Positions 10,508 to 22,523 of a DNA stretch of 64,000 nucleotides are shown here, in pieces (the stretch's first letter is position 1; the number at the start of each line of letters is the position of its first letter). The notes beneath the pieces are model-generated. The model saw only the letters and a program-made list of their open reading frames with translations, searched no databases and was not told the origin of the DNA. The position numbers and the translations under genes were made by a program. This DNA comes from Dillenia suffruticosa. Taxonomy: Eukaryota; Streptophyta; Magnoliopsida; Dilleniales; Dilleniaceae. The DNA is taken from positions 6,703,501 through 6,767,500 of the forward strand of contig JAVTVX010000019.1 in assembly GCA_033439265.1 (NCBI GenBank), read 5' to 3'.

Positions 10508-12830
10508 TGTCACACCCCAAACCAGGATCGTGAACAGCCGCCCGTTGCCTTTGGATGCCGACTGTATTTTTATAGAAAATCAGACAGAATCTCCCCATAA
10601 ATCGGAGGTTTCCCGTATACAATTAAACCTGTATAATCAAAATCAACCTGTAATTTAAATAAATGGTCATCCCGATCTCTCCAAAATCAACAAACACTAC
10701 CGCCAGCATCCAGAACAACACATGGCAACAAGTTTCTAGCAGTCCTAACCACAGACCTCTACTGTCATGCCCAATTAGAGTATGAACAGTCGCCACACCA
10801 AACGGACCTAAATTTTAAGAAAGATACAATAATTTTTCAAATAACACTCAAATACGTACAATTGTCTCAATGTAAAGGAAATATGAGAATTAAATTATAC
10901 AATCATTCTAAAATAAGTATACGGCCAACTACGGACTTTAATGTCGGACTTTAATGTCAAGACCTCGTAGGGTCGAACTAAATTAAGAGTTCATAATCTA
11001 TTTAAAGTAAATCTCACCGTCGGGAACATCAAATCCGCTCTAGAGCCTGTAACGTCGCTCTATCACAATAAACCTGTCTGAGGAGGGAGAAGAGAGTGGT
11101 GAGTATCATGGGAAGATACTTAGTGAGTGAGGGGGATCATATCAAGCATAAATAGTATGGGTGAATAATTGGAGTGTCAAATAATATCATTTGAAATAAA
11201 AATTTACATTTCGCGGCAAAACATGATATGTTTAGCAATTTAAAATCATTTAAATCAATCACACGATAGCAAGCATGTATGCATCCATTTAAAATCAAAT
11301 AACATCAGAGCGAGCCAAAAATGATCTTGGCAAAGGTCAACCGAGACCAAGAACAGGCGCATTAGGGGTTTTATTATGCATAGATTTTAAAACGCTCTCT
11401 ATCCCGACGTTGGTCATGAGTTCGCTGGGGCTAACTCATCAAAGTGTATAGGACCCCGCCCGGTACTAGACGGTGGCGTCACACACGTCCTCCACCTACG
11501 TAGGTTCAACCGACTGCTCCTATAGCCTTTAGAATAAATGACGTTTGCGGATACCTCATGCAGAAGCGTATCCGGGCAACCCGTGCCTCTACAAACGCCC
11601 TTCGTAGCTACGGAATCATCATAGTATCACAAAGGGCACAATGTCCTAGGGTACAACGTCCCACAAGTATCATCACATCATCACATAACTAGTGGGCATC
11701 CAACCCACGTAGTTCATCAAAAACATTTTAAATTTGCGTGCCAATACGTCTCATCAATTCATTTCAAAACAGCATATCAATGTAACGGTATAAAATGAAA
11801 TTTATACATTTTCAAGTAATGGCACAATTATTATTTCATTTCAAACCATGGATGCATAGTCATTATAAATATAATTTGAAACACTCCAATAATCACAAAA
11901 CATATTTTAAATTTAACATCATACGTCAAACGAATGCATATCAAAACATGTTTTATCGAAAACACGTTTTACTATTTTATACAAGAGATTAGAGTCTCAC
12001 TCACAGTATACGAGAGGGTGATTACTCCCTATTTTCAAAACCAATTCAAATCTGACCGCTCGAGTCTCCAATGAGATTTTCCTAATTAATCATCACAATT
12101 CGATATCAAATAAGGCCCTAGTAATGGATCTTCAATTTTTTTTCTTTCCAACCAATATTACCTAATTTGACAAAGTTTATCCAAAGGTTAAAGAGATTTC
12201 ATTTCTCTCACTTAGGGTTCCTCGGATCTCAGATCTAGATTTCGTTCACCCGTCGGTTTGATCTAAAACCTGAATGTTTCCAAATTCGAAACAATAGTGA
12301 GCAATTTAAGTCCAATTACTAAAGAAATTCGAAATCTTAGTGCGAAAATCGAAACATTGAGTCATTTACCTTCGCAGGGACTCGCGGACTATCACAGGTC
12401 GCCTCGGATCTCAGATCTAGCTAGGGCTCGCGCTCGTACAGAGGGTTGCGCTGGAGCGCGCTGGTGCTCGTGCTGGGGTTGCGCTGGCTCGCGTAGGTGT
12501 CGAGCGCTGGCTCGCGCAGGTGTCGCGTGCAGGCTTACCCTGGCTCGCGTTGGGTCGCACGCTGGGCCTCGCGCTGGCTCGTGCTGGGTCGCGCGCTAGC
12601 TCGCGAGAGATCGCGCGCAAGGCTCGCGATGGCTCGTGGCGGCAACGCTCGCGGGAGGGCGGATTTGCGCAGTGGCGTGCTCGCGGGAGGGCGGCGCCCG
12701 CAGCAGGGAGGTCGCGCTGCGGCTTGGTGCGGTGGCTGAAGGGAGAGGCCGCGGCGGAGGAGAAGAGAAAGAGAGAAAGAGAGAGAGAGGGAGAGAGGGA
12801 GAGAGGGAGAAAGGGAGAGAGGGAGAGACG

Positions 12831-12870
<40 letters not shown>

Positions 12871-12957
12871 GAAAAAAGAGAGATTGGGAGAAAAAGAGGG
12901 ATTTGGGCTTTTTTTTTTAGCCCCAAATCCCGATTTTTTTTTTCTTTTGGTGTTACA
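10508..12957 (-). repeat. 3' LTR of gypsy element 1
   Basis: On the plus strand it begins TGTCACACCCC and ends GGTGTTACA, giving TG..CA ends on the coding strand. It is about 190 bp shorter than its partner because part of the GC-rich segment near 12400 is missing. In its place is a short stretch matching CTCGGATCTCAGATCTAG, which also occurs at about 12219-12237 of the same LTR. It contains a CpG-rich GGCTCGCG-type minisatellite (about 12420-12740) and a GA-rich tract (about 12760-12880). Confidence 0.9.
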
Positions 12958-12982
12958 TTTTCTAATCTCCTAAAAATAAGTT
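12958..12982 (-). other. Weak polypurine tract candidate next to the 3' LTR
   Basis: Read on the minus strand, an AGGAGATTAGAAAA stretch abuts the 3' LTR start. This is where the plus-strand primer tract should be, but it is interrupted by pyrimidines. Confidence 0.3.
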
Positions 12983-13037
12983 TCGTTCTCGAAACTAAAA
13001 GAAAACTAAACAGCAAATAAATTGGGGTACTGACTCC

Positions 13038-14336
13038 TCATAGCCTCCTCATAGCCTCCTCGGGCTCCCAGATCTCCTTCTTGATCTGATCACTTCTCCA
13101 CAAAACTATGACTAATGAAATTTCCTTACTCTGCAGCTTTCTAACATACCGATCTAGAATAGTCACAGGTTGAATTGGAAGGCTAAGGTCCTCTCGTAAC
13201 TCAAGAGGTGGAGGCTCAAGTACATGAGAAGGATCGGTCAAGTATTTCCTGAGTACTGAGACATGGAATACGTCGTGAATACGGGAGAGTTCATCTGTCA
13301 GTTCTAATCTATATGCCACACTTCGGACCCTTTCAAGGATACAGAAGGGCCCAATATATCTGGAACTCAACTTTCCCCGCTGCCTAAACCGTATAACTCC
13401 CTTCCAAGAAGATACTCTCAAGAAAACCATATCTCCTGTAGCAAACTCCAGAGGTCCCCGCCTACGATCAGCATACGTCTTCTGTCTGTCCTGGGCGGCT
13501 TTCATTCGATCACGGATAATCTTAATTTTATCCTTTGTTTGCTCAATCAACTCAACACTGCTGAGATGTCGCTCTCCAACCTCATCCCAACATATCGGGT
13601 TGCGGCATTTCCTGTCATACAGTGCCTCATACGGGGGGATCCCTATACTGGCCTGATAACTGTTATTATATGTGAAATCGAACAGTGGAAGGTGTCGATC
13701 CCAACTACCCCAAAAATCCATCACACATGCTCTCAGCATGTTCTCAAGGGTCTGAATGGTCCTCTCAGACTGGTCGTCCGTCTGAGGATGATATGTCGTA
13801 CTGAAATTTAATCTAGTACCCAATGTCTCCTGCAACTTGGGCCAAAACCTAGATGAAAACCTGGGGTCCATATCTGAAACAATCGACACGGGCACCCCAT
13901 GAAGTCGAACTATGGTATCAATGTAGAGACGTGCCAACGCCTCTAAAGATTAGTCACTGCGGATAGGGATGAAATGTGCAGATTTGGTGAGTTGATCGAT
14001 AATTACCAAAATCGCATCATGCCGTGTAGAAGTCCGTGACAATCCCATCAAAAAATCCATAGTAATATGCTCCCATTTCCACTCAGGAATATGAAGAGAC
14101 TATAGTGTGCCCGCTGGACGTTGATACTCGGCCTTCACCTGCTGGCACATCAAGTATCGTGCCACAAACTCTGCTATATTCCTCTTCATGCCTGACCACC
14201 AATAGCTACCTCTGATGGTCCGGTACATCTTCGTACCCCCGGGATGCATAGCATATGCAGAAGAATGTGCTTCCTCAACGATACCACGTCGAAGATCATT
14301 ATCGGCCGGGACACACACTCTGTCTCTAAATACCAT
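13038..14336 (-). pseudogene. gypsy 1 integrase (broken)
   Basis: The zinc-finger region (about 14320-14100) keeps AHSSAYAMHPGG, but one of its two C-terminal cysteines is changed (YLMCQQ). The core shows the first Asp in TMDF, the second in VSDMDPRFSSRFW and the Glu in SERTIQTLE, so the DDE triad can be read. Stops separate the zinc finger from the core. The C-terminal chromodomain-like tail (RKLQSKEISLVIVLWRSDQI, then WEPEEAMRR) is cut short because an 11-bp unit, TCCTCATAGCC on the plus strand, is duplicated in tandem at 13035-13056 and shifts the frame. The protein would insert element DNA into chromosomes; this copy cannot be made whole. Confidence 0.85.
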
Positions 14337-14420
14337 GAGTCTATCATCACGGACTCTGAAGTCTCCGCCCTCAGCTCTGCGGACTCTATCCGTAAAACCC
14401 TGAATCTCCTTATCTGTACT

Positions 14421-15215
14421 CTAGAGCTTTCTGATACGGTCGAACAAAGTCGGTCTGACCTCAAATCTGACTAGTAAGCCTCCCTGATCATTGTTAGTCA
14501 AACTAACTCCTAAGGCTCGGAGTCCTACTAAACAAGAAAGGTAGGCTTTCTCTATCGACTGTGAGGATAATACTGACTTTCGACTCAAGGCATCTGCTAC
14601 AACATTCGCCTTGCCTGGATGATAGTCAATAATGAGGTCAAAATCTTTGAGGAGTTCTAACCATCTCCTTTGTCTCAAATTCAGCTCATTTTGGGTAAAT
14701 AGATATTTCAAACTCTTGTGATCTGTAAATACCCTGCAAGTCACCCCATAAAGATAATGCCACCATATCTTCAATTCGAAAACTATGACTGCCAACTTCA
14801 AATCATGTGTCAGGTAATTAATCTCGTGTTTCTTCAGCTGTCGCGAGACATATGCAATAACCCAACCATCCTGCATTAGAACACAACCCAATCCCTGTCG
14901 GCTAATATCACTGTACACTGTATACTCCCGACTATTAGTGGGAAGGGCTAAAATAGGAGCGGATGTCAACCGTTGTTTGAGCTCCTGGAAGCTCGCCTTA
15001 CAACGATCATTCCAAACAAACTTGACTCTCTTCTGGGTCAATCTTGACAACGAAGCAGCTATCCGGGAGAATCCCTTTATAAATCTGCGATAATACCCGG
15101 CCAAACCGAGAAAACTACGAATCTCAGTAATTGTTTGTGGCTGCTCCCACTTCACTATAGCCTCAACCTTCCGCTGCTCAACATAAATACCCTCCACAGA
15201 AACAATGTGCCCCAA
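14421..15215 (-). pseudogene. gypsy 1 RNase H and connection region (broken)
   Basis: A 264-residue open stretch contains the end of the reverse transcriptase ([16 protein letters not shown]), then the RNase H domain. The first catalytic Asp is kept in [16 protein letters not shown]. The usual HDLELA motif reads HDLKLA, which replaces the catalytic Glu with Lys. The tail [17 protein letters not shown] is typical. RNase H removes template RNA during reverse transcription. It is open for most of its length, but with an altered active site. Confidence 0.85.
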
Positions 15216-16129
15216 GAACCCAATTTGTCTAAGCCAAAACTCACATTTCGAGAATTTGGCATATAGCTATTTCTCACGGAGTATCTGCAATACCACCCGA
15301 AGGTGCTTAACATGATCTTCATCACTCCGTGAATATATCAAGATGCCATCGATGAATACGATGACGAACCGATCCAAGTAGTCGTTAAAAACTCGATTCA
15401 TCAAATCCATGAAAGCAACTGGGCATTAGTCAGCCCAAATTGCATGACTAAAAACTCGTAATGGCCGTATCGGGTATGAAAAGCTGTCTTGGGCACATTT
15501 TCGGCCCGAATTTTCAACTGATGATAACCCGAATAGAGATCAATCTTAGAGAAAACCTTGGCTCCCTGCAACTGATCAAACAAGTCATCAATACGTGGTA
15601 TGAGATATCTGTTTTTTATGGTGGCTTTGTTCAACTACCTGTAGTCCATACAAAACCGAAATGTACCATCCTTTTTCATTACAAACAGCACCGGAGTGCC
15701 CCAAATTGAGGTGCTCGGGCGAATAAACCCCTTGTCCAGAAGTTTCTGTAACTGAGTTTTAAGCTCTCTCAATTCAGCAGACGCCATTCTGTATAGCGGA
15801 ATAGAAATAGGATTGGTCCCAGGTACTAAATCAATCTCGAAATCGAACTCCCAAACTGGTGGTAATCCGGGAAGCTCCTCGGGGAACACATCTAAAAGTT
15901 CTTGCACCACAGGGACATCTTCAAGTCTTGGTCCCTCAACAGTGGTGTCGACAACATAAGGATAAGTCGCACAACCATGGCGTACCAAGCGTCTGGCCTT
16001 CATAACAGAGATAATACTGCGGGGCAACACTCGTCTCTCACCCCGGAATACTAACGGTGGCTGCTCGGACCTCCTAAACTCAACCTCTTTCGTGAAACAA
16101 TCCACGAAAGCCTCGTGATACTCAACCAA
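15216..16129 (-). pseudogene. gypsy 1 reverse transcriptase (broken)
   Basis: The fingers and palm segments are obvious (LYRMASAELRELKTQLQKLL, then [12 protein letters not shown], then [13 protein letters not shown]). A TAG at about 15635 interrupts the [14 protein letters not shown] junction where a Gln codon is normal. A frameshift follows FGLTNA. In the polymerase active site the second Asp of the xxDD box is Gly (FIDG, codon at 15345-15347). The enzyme would copy element RNA into DNA; this copy is inactive by at least three lesions. Confidence 0.88.
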
Positions 16130-16147
16130 TCCATCTCTAGGATGGCA

Positions 16148-16420
16148 TCAAACCGTAATAGGGAGCGGAATTAGATCTGCCTCTAATACTGTCTCCCCAA
16201 TTCCGACCTCACAGCCTCTATAGACTGTATCTCGAATGATATGCTTGTCAAAAGGAGTGACTACCATAATCTCCTCATCAAGTGGTGAGTGAGGTGTATC
16301 AGAATGGCGAGCGAATGTGTCGCTCACATAGGAAAAATTTGACCCGGTATATATGAGAATATGAGTGTCGATACTGAATATTCGCATGGTACCTAAAAGT
16401 AAGAAAAAGATCAACAGCAT
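16148..16420 (-). pseudogene. gypsy 1 aspartic protease (broken)
   Basis: The active-site loop reads LIYTGSNFSYVS, where retroelement proteases have DTG or DSG; the catalytic Asp is Tyr here. The rest of the domain (GCEVGIGETVLEADLIPLPI) fits the family. A stop separates it from the reverse transcriptase segment that starts at about 16129. Confidence 0.75.
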
Positions 16421-16789
16421 TTAAAATGCGAAGAAAAAGTGAACGAATATATATATATATCAAACTAGTTAAGTTTCGAAAGTTTTAACTAGTCAAAACT
16501 ATACATCGATATCATGATATACAAAAAAAAATCATACAGAAAGTATAACAAAAGTACAACACTGAGAGGTCTGCGGGAGGATTACCCATAATAATATCAG
16601 GGTTGCCTGTACGTCCTCCTGTGTCATCGCAAACACACGAGTCTGGGCCCTAGGCTGTTGTCGCAACGATCCTGGCACTGTATTACTCCCGGCTACAGTC
16701 CGGGGAACAGTAAGAGCTGAGTGCGCAGGTGCCCCCTACTGGCCTGTGCCAGACGTACCAGTACGACTCTGTAAAGTCGATCCTCCTCG

Positions 16790-17978
16790 ACCTAAATCGG
16801 GGCAGACACTCCTAACGTGACCTTGCTTCCCACACTGGAAGCAAGTAACTGGTACTCTAAATGCCCCAAAGGCATGGTGGCTGCTGCATCTACGGTAGAA
16901 GGGCGGTCTCTGTGTAGTAGACTGTGTAAAGACACTAGGGGCTGGTACCCAAAACCCTGTGGTCGAGGTCCCTGTCCCGGTGCTGCTGGTCTGTAGCTAG
17001 AAGAATCTCCAGGATATCCAAAACCTCTACCCCTCTTCGAAGACTGTCCACCCTGTGACCCAGTCTTCCTCTTCTGGTAACTCTCCCTCTGTTTAGCCTC
17101 CGCTCGAACGATTTCCTCCGCCCGATACGCTGAATCAATCACTTCCGATAGTGTAAAAGAGGGAGTCACCGTCATATATTTCATGATACTCAATTGGAGG
17201 CCATCTTCAAACTTGAACCTCATTTGAGCCGGTATAGCCATATCGGGGACAAAGGCTGCTAGTCGTCTAAGCTCAGCCTCGTACTCTGAAACTGACCTCG
17301 TCCCTTGGAGCAAGTGCAGGAATTCCGTCCTCATTCGGTCCTACTGGAACGGGGTAAAGTACCTGCGGTAGAACTCTTGTAGAAAGTCCTCCCATCGCAG
17401 GGTCTATGTAGCACTGTTACGGATAGCCTCCTACCACAAGGGGGCATCTCCATCGAGGAGTCTCTCAGCAACTCTTAATCTGAGCTCCTTGACAACCCCA
17501 AATCTGTAAGGATCCTACGAATCCTGTTGATCCAGTGTTTCGCTGCTACTATATCACTGGATCCTAAAAAGTCTGTGCATTTGAGCTGTCGAGACTCTTT
17601 CACCAACTGAGTAAGCTCGTGGATGTGCCTCAAAGTAGCTGATGTCTCATCGGTCGGAGTAGAAACGGAAGGGCTAGCCACCGAAGGAGCAGGTACGGCC
17701 GCAGGTGCGGTCGCTGGAGTCTGTAGTGGAGGTGGTGGCATTTGCGCCCCATATCTACTGTACCACTCCTGCCATTCCCTCAAGGTATCGAGTGGTGGTG
17801 GAGGAATCTCGGCTGTAACAGCAGGTGGAGGTGCTGGGGGTGGCGCTGGTGAGCGTGCTCAAGTAGAGGAAGCAACCTCTGGTACTCGTGGCATCTCAGG
17901 TGCCATAGGTGTATCAGGCACTGTAAGACCCTCAAGTGATGCGAATCTAGCACCCCTCCTACCACGTCTAGGTGGCAT
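16790..17978 (-). pseudogene. gypsy 1 gag with zinc knuckle (broken)
   Basis: The likely start ATG is at 17978-17976 (MPPRRGRRGARF). An opal stop about 40 codons later (near 17862) is followed by the Pro-rich N-terminal region, the gag core (LTQLVKESRQLKCTDFLGSS and TEFLHLLQGTRSVSEYEAEL) and a basic Gly-rich region. A CX2CX4HX4C zinc knuckle (CFQCGKQGHVRSVC, about 16800-16845) is intact but in a different frame from the core. Gag would form the particle that packages element RNA. Confidence 0.82.
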
Positions 17979-18287
17979 AATTCTGCGAAAAGAATACATT
18001 GTTATTAGATATAAATCAAGAGTTAGGGTAAGTTGTTTCGTAACTAACCCCCTAAAAAAATGAACTATAATTCAAAGCATTTGAATGCGAAATAACGGAT
18101 TAGAAGCATTATGTATCCAACTCCATAATCTAAAGGAACTTATATGCCTATGGCCAAGTATGAGATTTTAAATGACTGTATGAAACTCTCAATGCATTGA
18201 GGATTTTTAAAACCAAGTTACTTGGAAATGTTTTCAATTCATTTTATACAACATAGCTCTAAACCAAGTCTCTGATACCAATAGAAT
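17979..18287 (-). other. gypsy 1 leader between gag and 5' LTR
   Basis: Untranslated leader with no open frame of note. The primer site lies at its right end. Confidence 0.6.
18269..18280 (-). other. Primer-binding site, initiator Met tRNA type (gypsy 1)
   Basis: The minus strand reads TGGTATCAGAGA, matching the usual complement of the 3' end of initiator methionine tRNA. It is separated from the 5' LTR by 7 bases (ATTCTAT on the minus strand). This fixes the orientation of the element. Confidence 0.9.
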
Positions 18288-20928
18288 TGTCACGCCCCAA
18301 ACCGGGATCGTGAACAGCCGCCCGTTGCCCTTAGATGCAGACTGTATTTTTACAGAAAATCGGACAGAATCTCCCCATAAATCGGAGGTTTCCCATGTAA
18401 AATGAAACCTGTATAATCAAAATCAACCTGTAATTTAAATAAATGGTCATCCCGGCCTCTCCAAAATCTACAAACACCACCGCCAGCATCTAGAACAACG
18501 CAAAGCTACAAGTTTCTAGCAGTTCTAGGTACAGACCTCTACTGTCATACCCAATTAGAGCATGAACAGCCGCCACACCGAGCGGACCTAAATTTTATGA
18601 AAGATACAATAATTTTCCCAAATAACACTCAAATACGTACAATCGCCTCAATGCAAAGGAAATATGAGAGTTAAATTATACAGTCATCCCAAAATAAGTA
18701 CACGGCCAACTACGAACCTTAATGTCAAGATCTCGCAAGGTCGAACTAAATTAAGAGTTCATATTTCTATTTAAAGTAAATTTCACCATCGGGAATACCA
18801 AATCCGCTCTAGAGCCTGTAACGTCGCTCTATCACAATAAACCTGTCTGCGGAGGGAAAAGAGAGGGGTGAGTATCATGAAAAGATACTCAGTGAGTGAG
18901 GGAGATAATATCAAGCATAAATAGCATGGGTGAATAATTGGAGTGTCAAATAATATCATTTGAAATAAAAATTTACATTTCGCGACAAAACATGATATGT
19001 TTAGCAATTTAAAATCATTTAAATCAATCACACGATAGTAAGCATGTATGCATCCATTTAAAATCAAGTAACATCAGAGCGAACCAAAAATGATCCTGGC
19101 AAAGGTCAACCGAGACCAAGGACAGGCGTATCGGGGGTTTTATTATGCATAGACTTTAAAACGCTCTCTACCCCGACGTTGGCCATGAGTTCGCTGAGGT
19201 CAACTCATCAACGTGTATAGGACCCCGTCCGATGCTAGATGGTGGCGTCACACACGTCTTTCCCCAACATGGGTACAACCGGCCGTGCCTATAGCCTTTA
19301 AAATAAATGACATTTGCAGATACCTCCTGCAGAAGCGTATCCGGGCAACCTGTGCCTCTACAAACGCCCTTCGTAGCTACAGAATCATCATAGTATCACA
19401 AAGGGCATAACGTCCCAGGGCACAACGTCCCACAAGTATCATCACATCATCGTATAACTAGTGGGCATCCAACCCACGTAGTTCATCAAAAATATTTTAA
19501 ATTTGTGTGCCAATACGTCTCATCAATTCATTTCAAAACAACATATCAATACAACGGTATAAAATGAAATTTATAGATTAAGTAATAGCACAATTATTGT
19601 TTCATTTCAAACCATGGATGCATAGTCATTGTAAATATAATTCAAGACACTCTAATAATCACAAAACAGATTTTAAATTTAACATCATACGTCAAACGAA
19701 TGTATATCAAAACATATTTTATCGAAAACACGGCAGAAAACACGTTTTACTATTTTATGCAAGATATTAGAGTCTCACTCACAGTATACGGGAGGGTGAT
19801 CACTCCCTATTTTCAAAACCAATTCAAATCTGACCACTCGAGTTTTCAATTAGATTTTCCTAATTAATCATCACAATTCGATATCAAATAAAGCTCTAGT
19901 AATGGATTTTTAATTTTTTTTCTTTCAAACCAATACTACCTAATTTGACAAAATTTATCAAAAGGTTGAAGAGATTTCATTTCTCTCACCTAGGATTTCT
20001 CGGATCTCAGATCTAACTTTCGTTCGCCCGTCGGTTTTGTTTAAAACCTGAATGTTTCCAAATTCAAAACAATGGTGAGCAATTTAAGTTCAATAACTAA
20101 AGAAATTTGAAACCTTAGTGCAAAAGTCGAAACTTTAAGTCATTTACCTTCACAGGGACTCGCGGACTGTCACAGGCCGTCTCGGGCTACTAGTCACGGG
20201 CCGCGGTGGGCCGCAATGGGCTTGCGGTCCTGGTGCCTGCGGGCTGCTGGGCCTGCAAGCTGCTGGGTTTGTGGTTTGGTGGGCCTGCGGGCTGCTGGGT
20301 CTACGGGCCTGTGGGCCTCGTGGGCTAAGGCTCGCGTTCGTGAGCCGGATCACACGCTGGAGCGCGCTCGTGCTCATGTTGGCACTAGCTCGCGCTGGGT
20401 AGCGCACAGGGCTCGCTGGTGGGCTGGCCCGCTGGTGGGCTATCCCGCTCACGGGCTAGGGCTTGCGCTCGCACAGAGCGTCGCGTTGGAGCGCGCTGGC
20501 GCTCGTGCTGGGGTCGCGCTGGCTCGCGCAGGTGTCGAGCGCTGGCTCGGGCAGGTGTCGCGCTGGGTCGCGCGCTGGGCAGCGTGCTGGCTCGTGCTGG
20601 GTCACGCGCTGGCTTGTGGGAGATCGCGCTCAAGGCTCGCGATGGCTTGAGGCGGTAGTGCTCGCGGGAGGGCGGATCTGCGCAGTGGCGGGCTCGCGGG
20701 AGGGCGGCGCCTGCGGCAGGGAGGTCGTGCTGCAGCTTGGTGCGGTGGCGGAAGGGAGAGGCCGCGGCGGAGGAGAAGAGAAAGAGAGAAAGAGGGAGAG
20801 AGGGAGAGAGGGAGAGAGAGAGAGAGAGAGAGAGGGGGGGGAAAAAGAGAGATTGGGGGAAAAAGAGGGATTGTGGCTTTTTTTTTTTTAGCTCCAAATC
20901 CCCATTTTTTTTTTCCTTTGGTGTTACA
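18288..20928 (-). repeat. 5' LTR of gypsy element 1
   Basis: Direct repeat of 10508-12957 with the same ends. It carries the fuller GC-rich segment (about 20155-20760) built from CTCGCG/GCTGGG words, then GA-rich tracts at about 20765-20860. On the minus strand the GA tract reads CT and lies near the start of the LTR, upstream of any LTR promoter. Confidence 0.9.
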
Positions 20929-20933
20929 GTGGT

Positions 20934-22523
20934 GATATAGAATTTTATTATTTATTTTCAAATGCATGACCTTTTCTTTGTATTGAAAATTTGAAATTTA
21001 TTAAGCATCGGATGTTTGAAAACTTTTAAAATAATTCAACACGTAAACCTAATGTGGAAGGCGCCCATGTCTTTTTCTCTCTGATTCTCCTTTTTAAGAA
21101 TGGAAACATGGAGAGAGAGAGAGAAGAAAAAGATTTATAAAATTTTGAAAGAGAGTCAAAGCTGGTGAAAAATTTTTATTGAGGAGACAAAAGTCGAAAC
21201 CCAAAATGTTTCATCAAAACCTCTTACTTATTATTAGAAATTTCATTAATTTTTGCCATAGAGAGAAGAAAGAGGAAAAAATTCTGACCCTATCAAATTT
21301 TCATCAAGAACTTTAGAATTCTTCCAAAGTTTGTAGGGAAGTATAGCAATGATGTTTGTTAGATTACAAACTTTAGAACTCTACAAGTATGATGCATTCG
21401 AACCTGAAAATGAGATTAAATTGCCTAACAAACAAAAAATTGAAATAAATTTAAAAATAATAAACCCTACCTTGAAAGCCAGATAAAGTAAACAAGAAAA
21501 AACAAAAATAAAAAGAATACAAATTCACGATTTTATGAAATGACGAGTATTAGGGTCATACTGTGAATTTATAAGTTATAACCAAATTTTTTTAGGTTGA
21601 GTGGTCAGACACTCTACCTCTTAATCAAAAATCTCGATTTTGAATCCTGAGAATTATGAAAACGGATTTAGAAAAGTCATTCCCTAAAATAAGTGCCACA
21701 ATATTCGAATCGAATTAATTAGATAAAATTCAAATATCGACAGTAACCAAAATAAAAAAAAAAGTTATATCGCAAATTCACAAATGATCGTAATCGGAAT
21801 CCAATCATCAACACTCACTAAAACAACCTTCCCAAAATTTTTTAGGGCATTTAGCACAAAAATAAAAGTTTTGAAAGATCATTGATGTAATAAAAAGTTG
21901 ATGAGCTAATTTGAAACTAAAAATAAAGTTTTAAGAAATTATTTATAGTTTTAATCTTTTCCTTTTGGGGTCATAAAGTTTCCTAATGAGGTCAATGGGA
22001 AAAATGTAAATTAAATTTAAAAGATTAACAAGAACAAAGTCATAGTTTTGAAAATATCAAGTTAAAACTAAAATGGAATTTGTATTTAAATTTGGAAAAC
22101 AAAAATGTTGGAGGACTTTTCACCAAAAAAAAAATGTTGGAGGACTAATCACCGAAAGAAAAATGATTTTTATTTTTAAATTATTTCCTTAAAAATTTTT
22201 GTCCTTTTTCACTATATAATTTTCACATTTATAATGTATAAAACTATTAAATAGTTTGTAAATTCAACTATATGCTCGTTATAATCCAATAAAATCAGAG
22301 TCATTAACAGTGACAGGATATGCTACTAGAATAAAGATATGCTACAAGAAGCAGTATTGATATACTAGAATCAACTTTAGCTCCTCAATATTTACTAACA
22401 CATGCCACAGAGGTTGGCCATCATGAAAAGAGGATGATCAACTACGCTTACAAGCAAAATATTAACTCCCCTCTCACATATATTTCATGTCCACTCAGCT
22501 ACCCTTAATCCCCATTTTCCAGC
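20934..22523. other. AT-rich intergenic stretch with one SINE
   Basis: No gene was recognised. It contains a short GA run (about 21112-21124) and a SINE copy at 21581-21761. Confidence 0.5.
21581..21761 (+). mobile_element. SINE copy with short target site duplication
   Basis: It has a GTTGAGTGGTCAGACACTC head, a B-box-like region (CGATTTTGAATCC) and the family 3' part (TCGAATCGAATTAATTAG, then AAATATCGACAG) ending in an A run. AAGTTATA occurs on both sides (21573-21580 and 21762-21769). Confidence 0.6.

Larger units (their letters stand above)
10508..20928 (-). mobile_element. Ty3/gypsy LTR retrotransposon, complete in outline, decayed
   Basis: Two direct repeats (10508-12957 and 18288-20928) frame gag-pol remnants read on the minus strand. 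The flanks are GTAGT (10503-10507) and GTGGT (20929-20933), a 5-bp target site duplication with one mismatch. Domain order is gag, protease, reverse transcriptase, RNase H, integrase, which is the Ty3/gypsy order. The RT block, the long LTRs and the initiator-Met-type primer site fit the Tekay/Del chromovirus lineage. Every gene carries stops, frameshifts or lost catalytic residues, so it cannot be autonomous. The two LTRs show roughly a dozen differences in their first 130 bases, so the insertion is not recent. Confidence 0.93.

Noticed and set aside
12417-13020. Overlapping open frames of 80-199 codons on both strands
   Set aside because: They arise from GC-rich and GA-rich low-complexity LTR sequence; the same happens at 20150-20967 and 31164-31781. 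The translations are Arg/Ala- or Ser/Leu-runs with no domain.
13539-13811. Plus-strand open frames across the gypsy pol region (also 15461-15709 and 17623-18063)
   Set aside because: Antisense shadows of the minus-strand gag-pol remnants.
13038-17978. Endogenous pararetrovirus
   Set aside because: Flanking LTRs, a target duplication and an integrase domain identify a Ty3/gypsy retrotransposon; no movement protein or viral coat pattern was seen.
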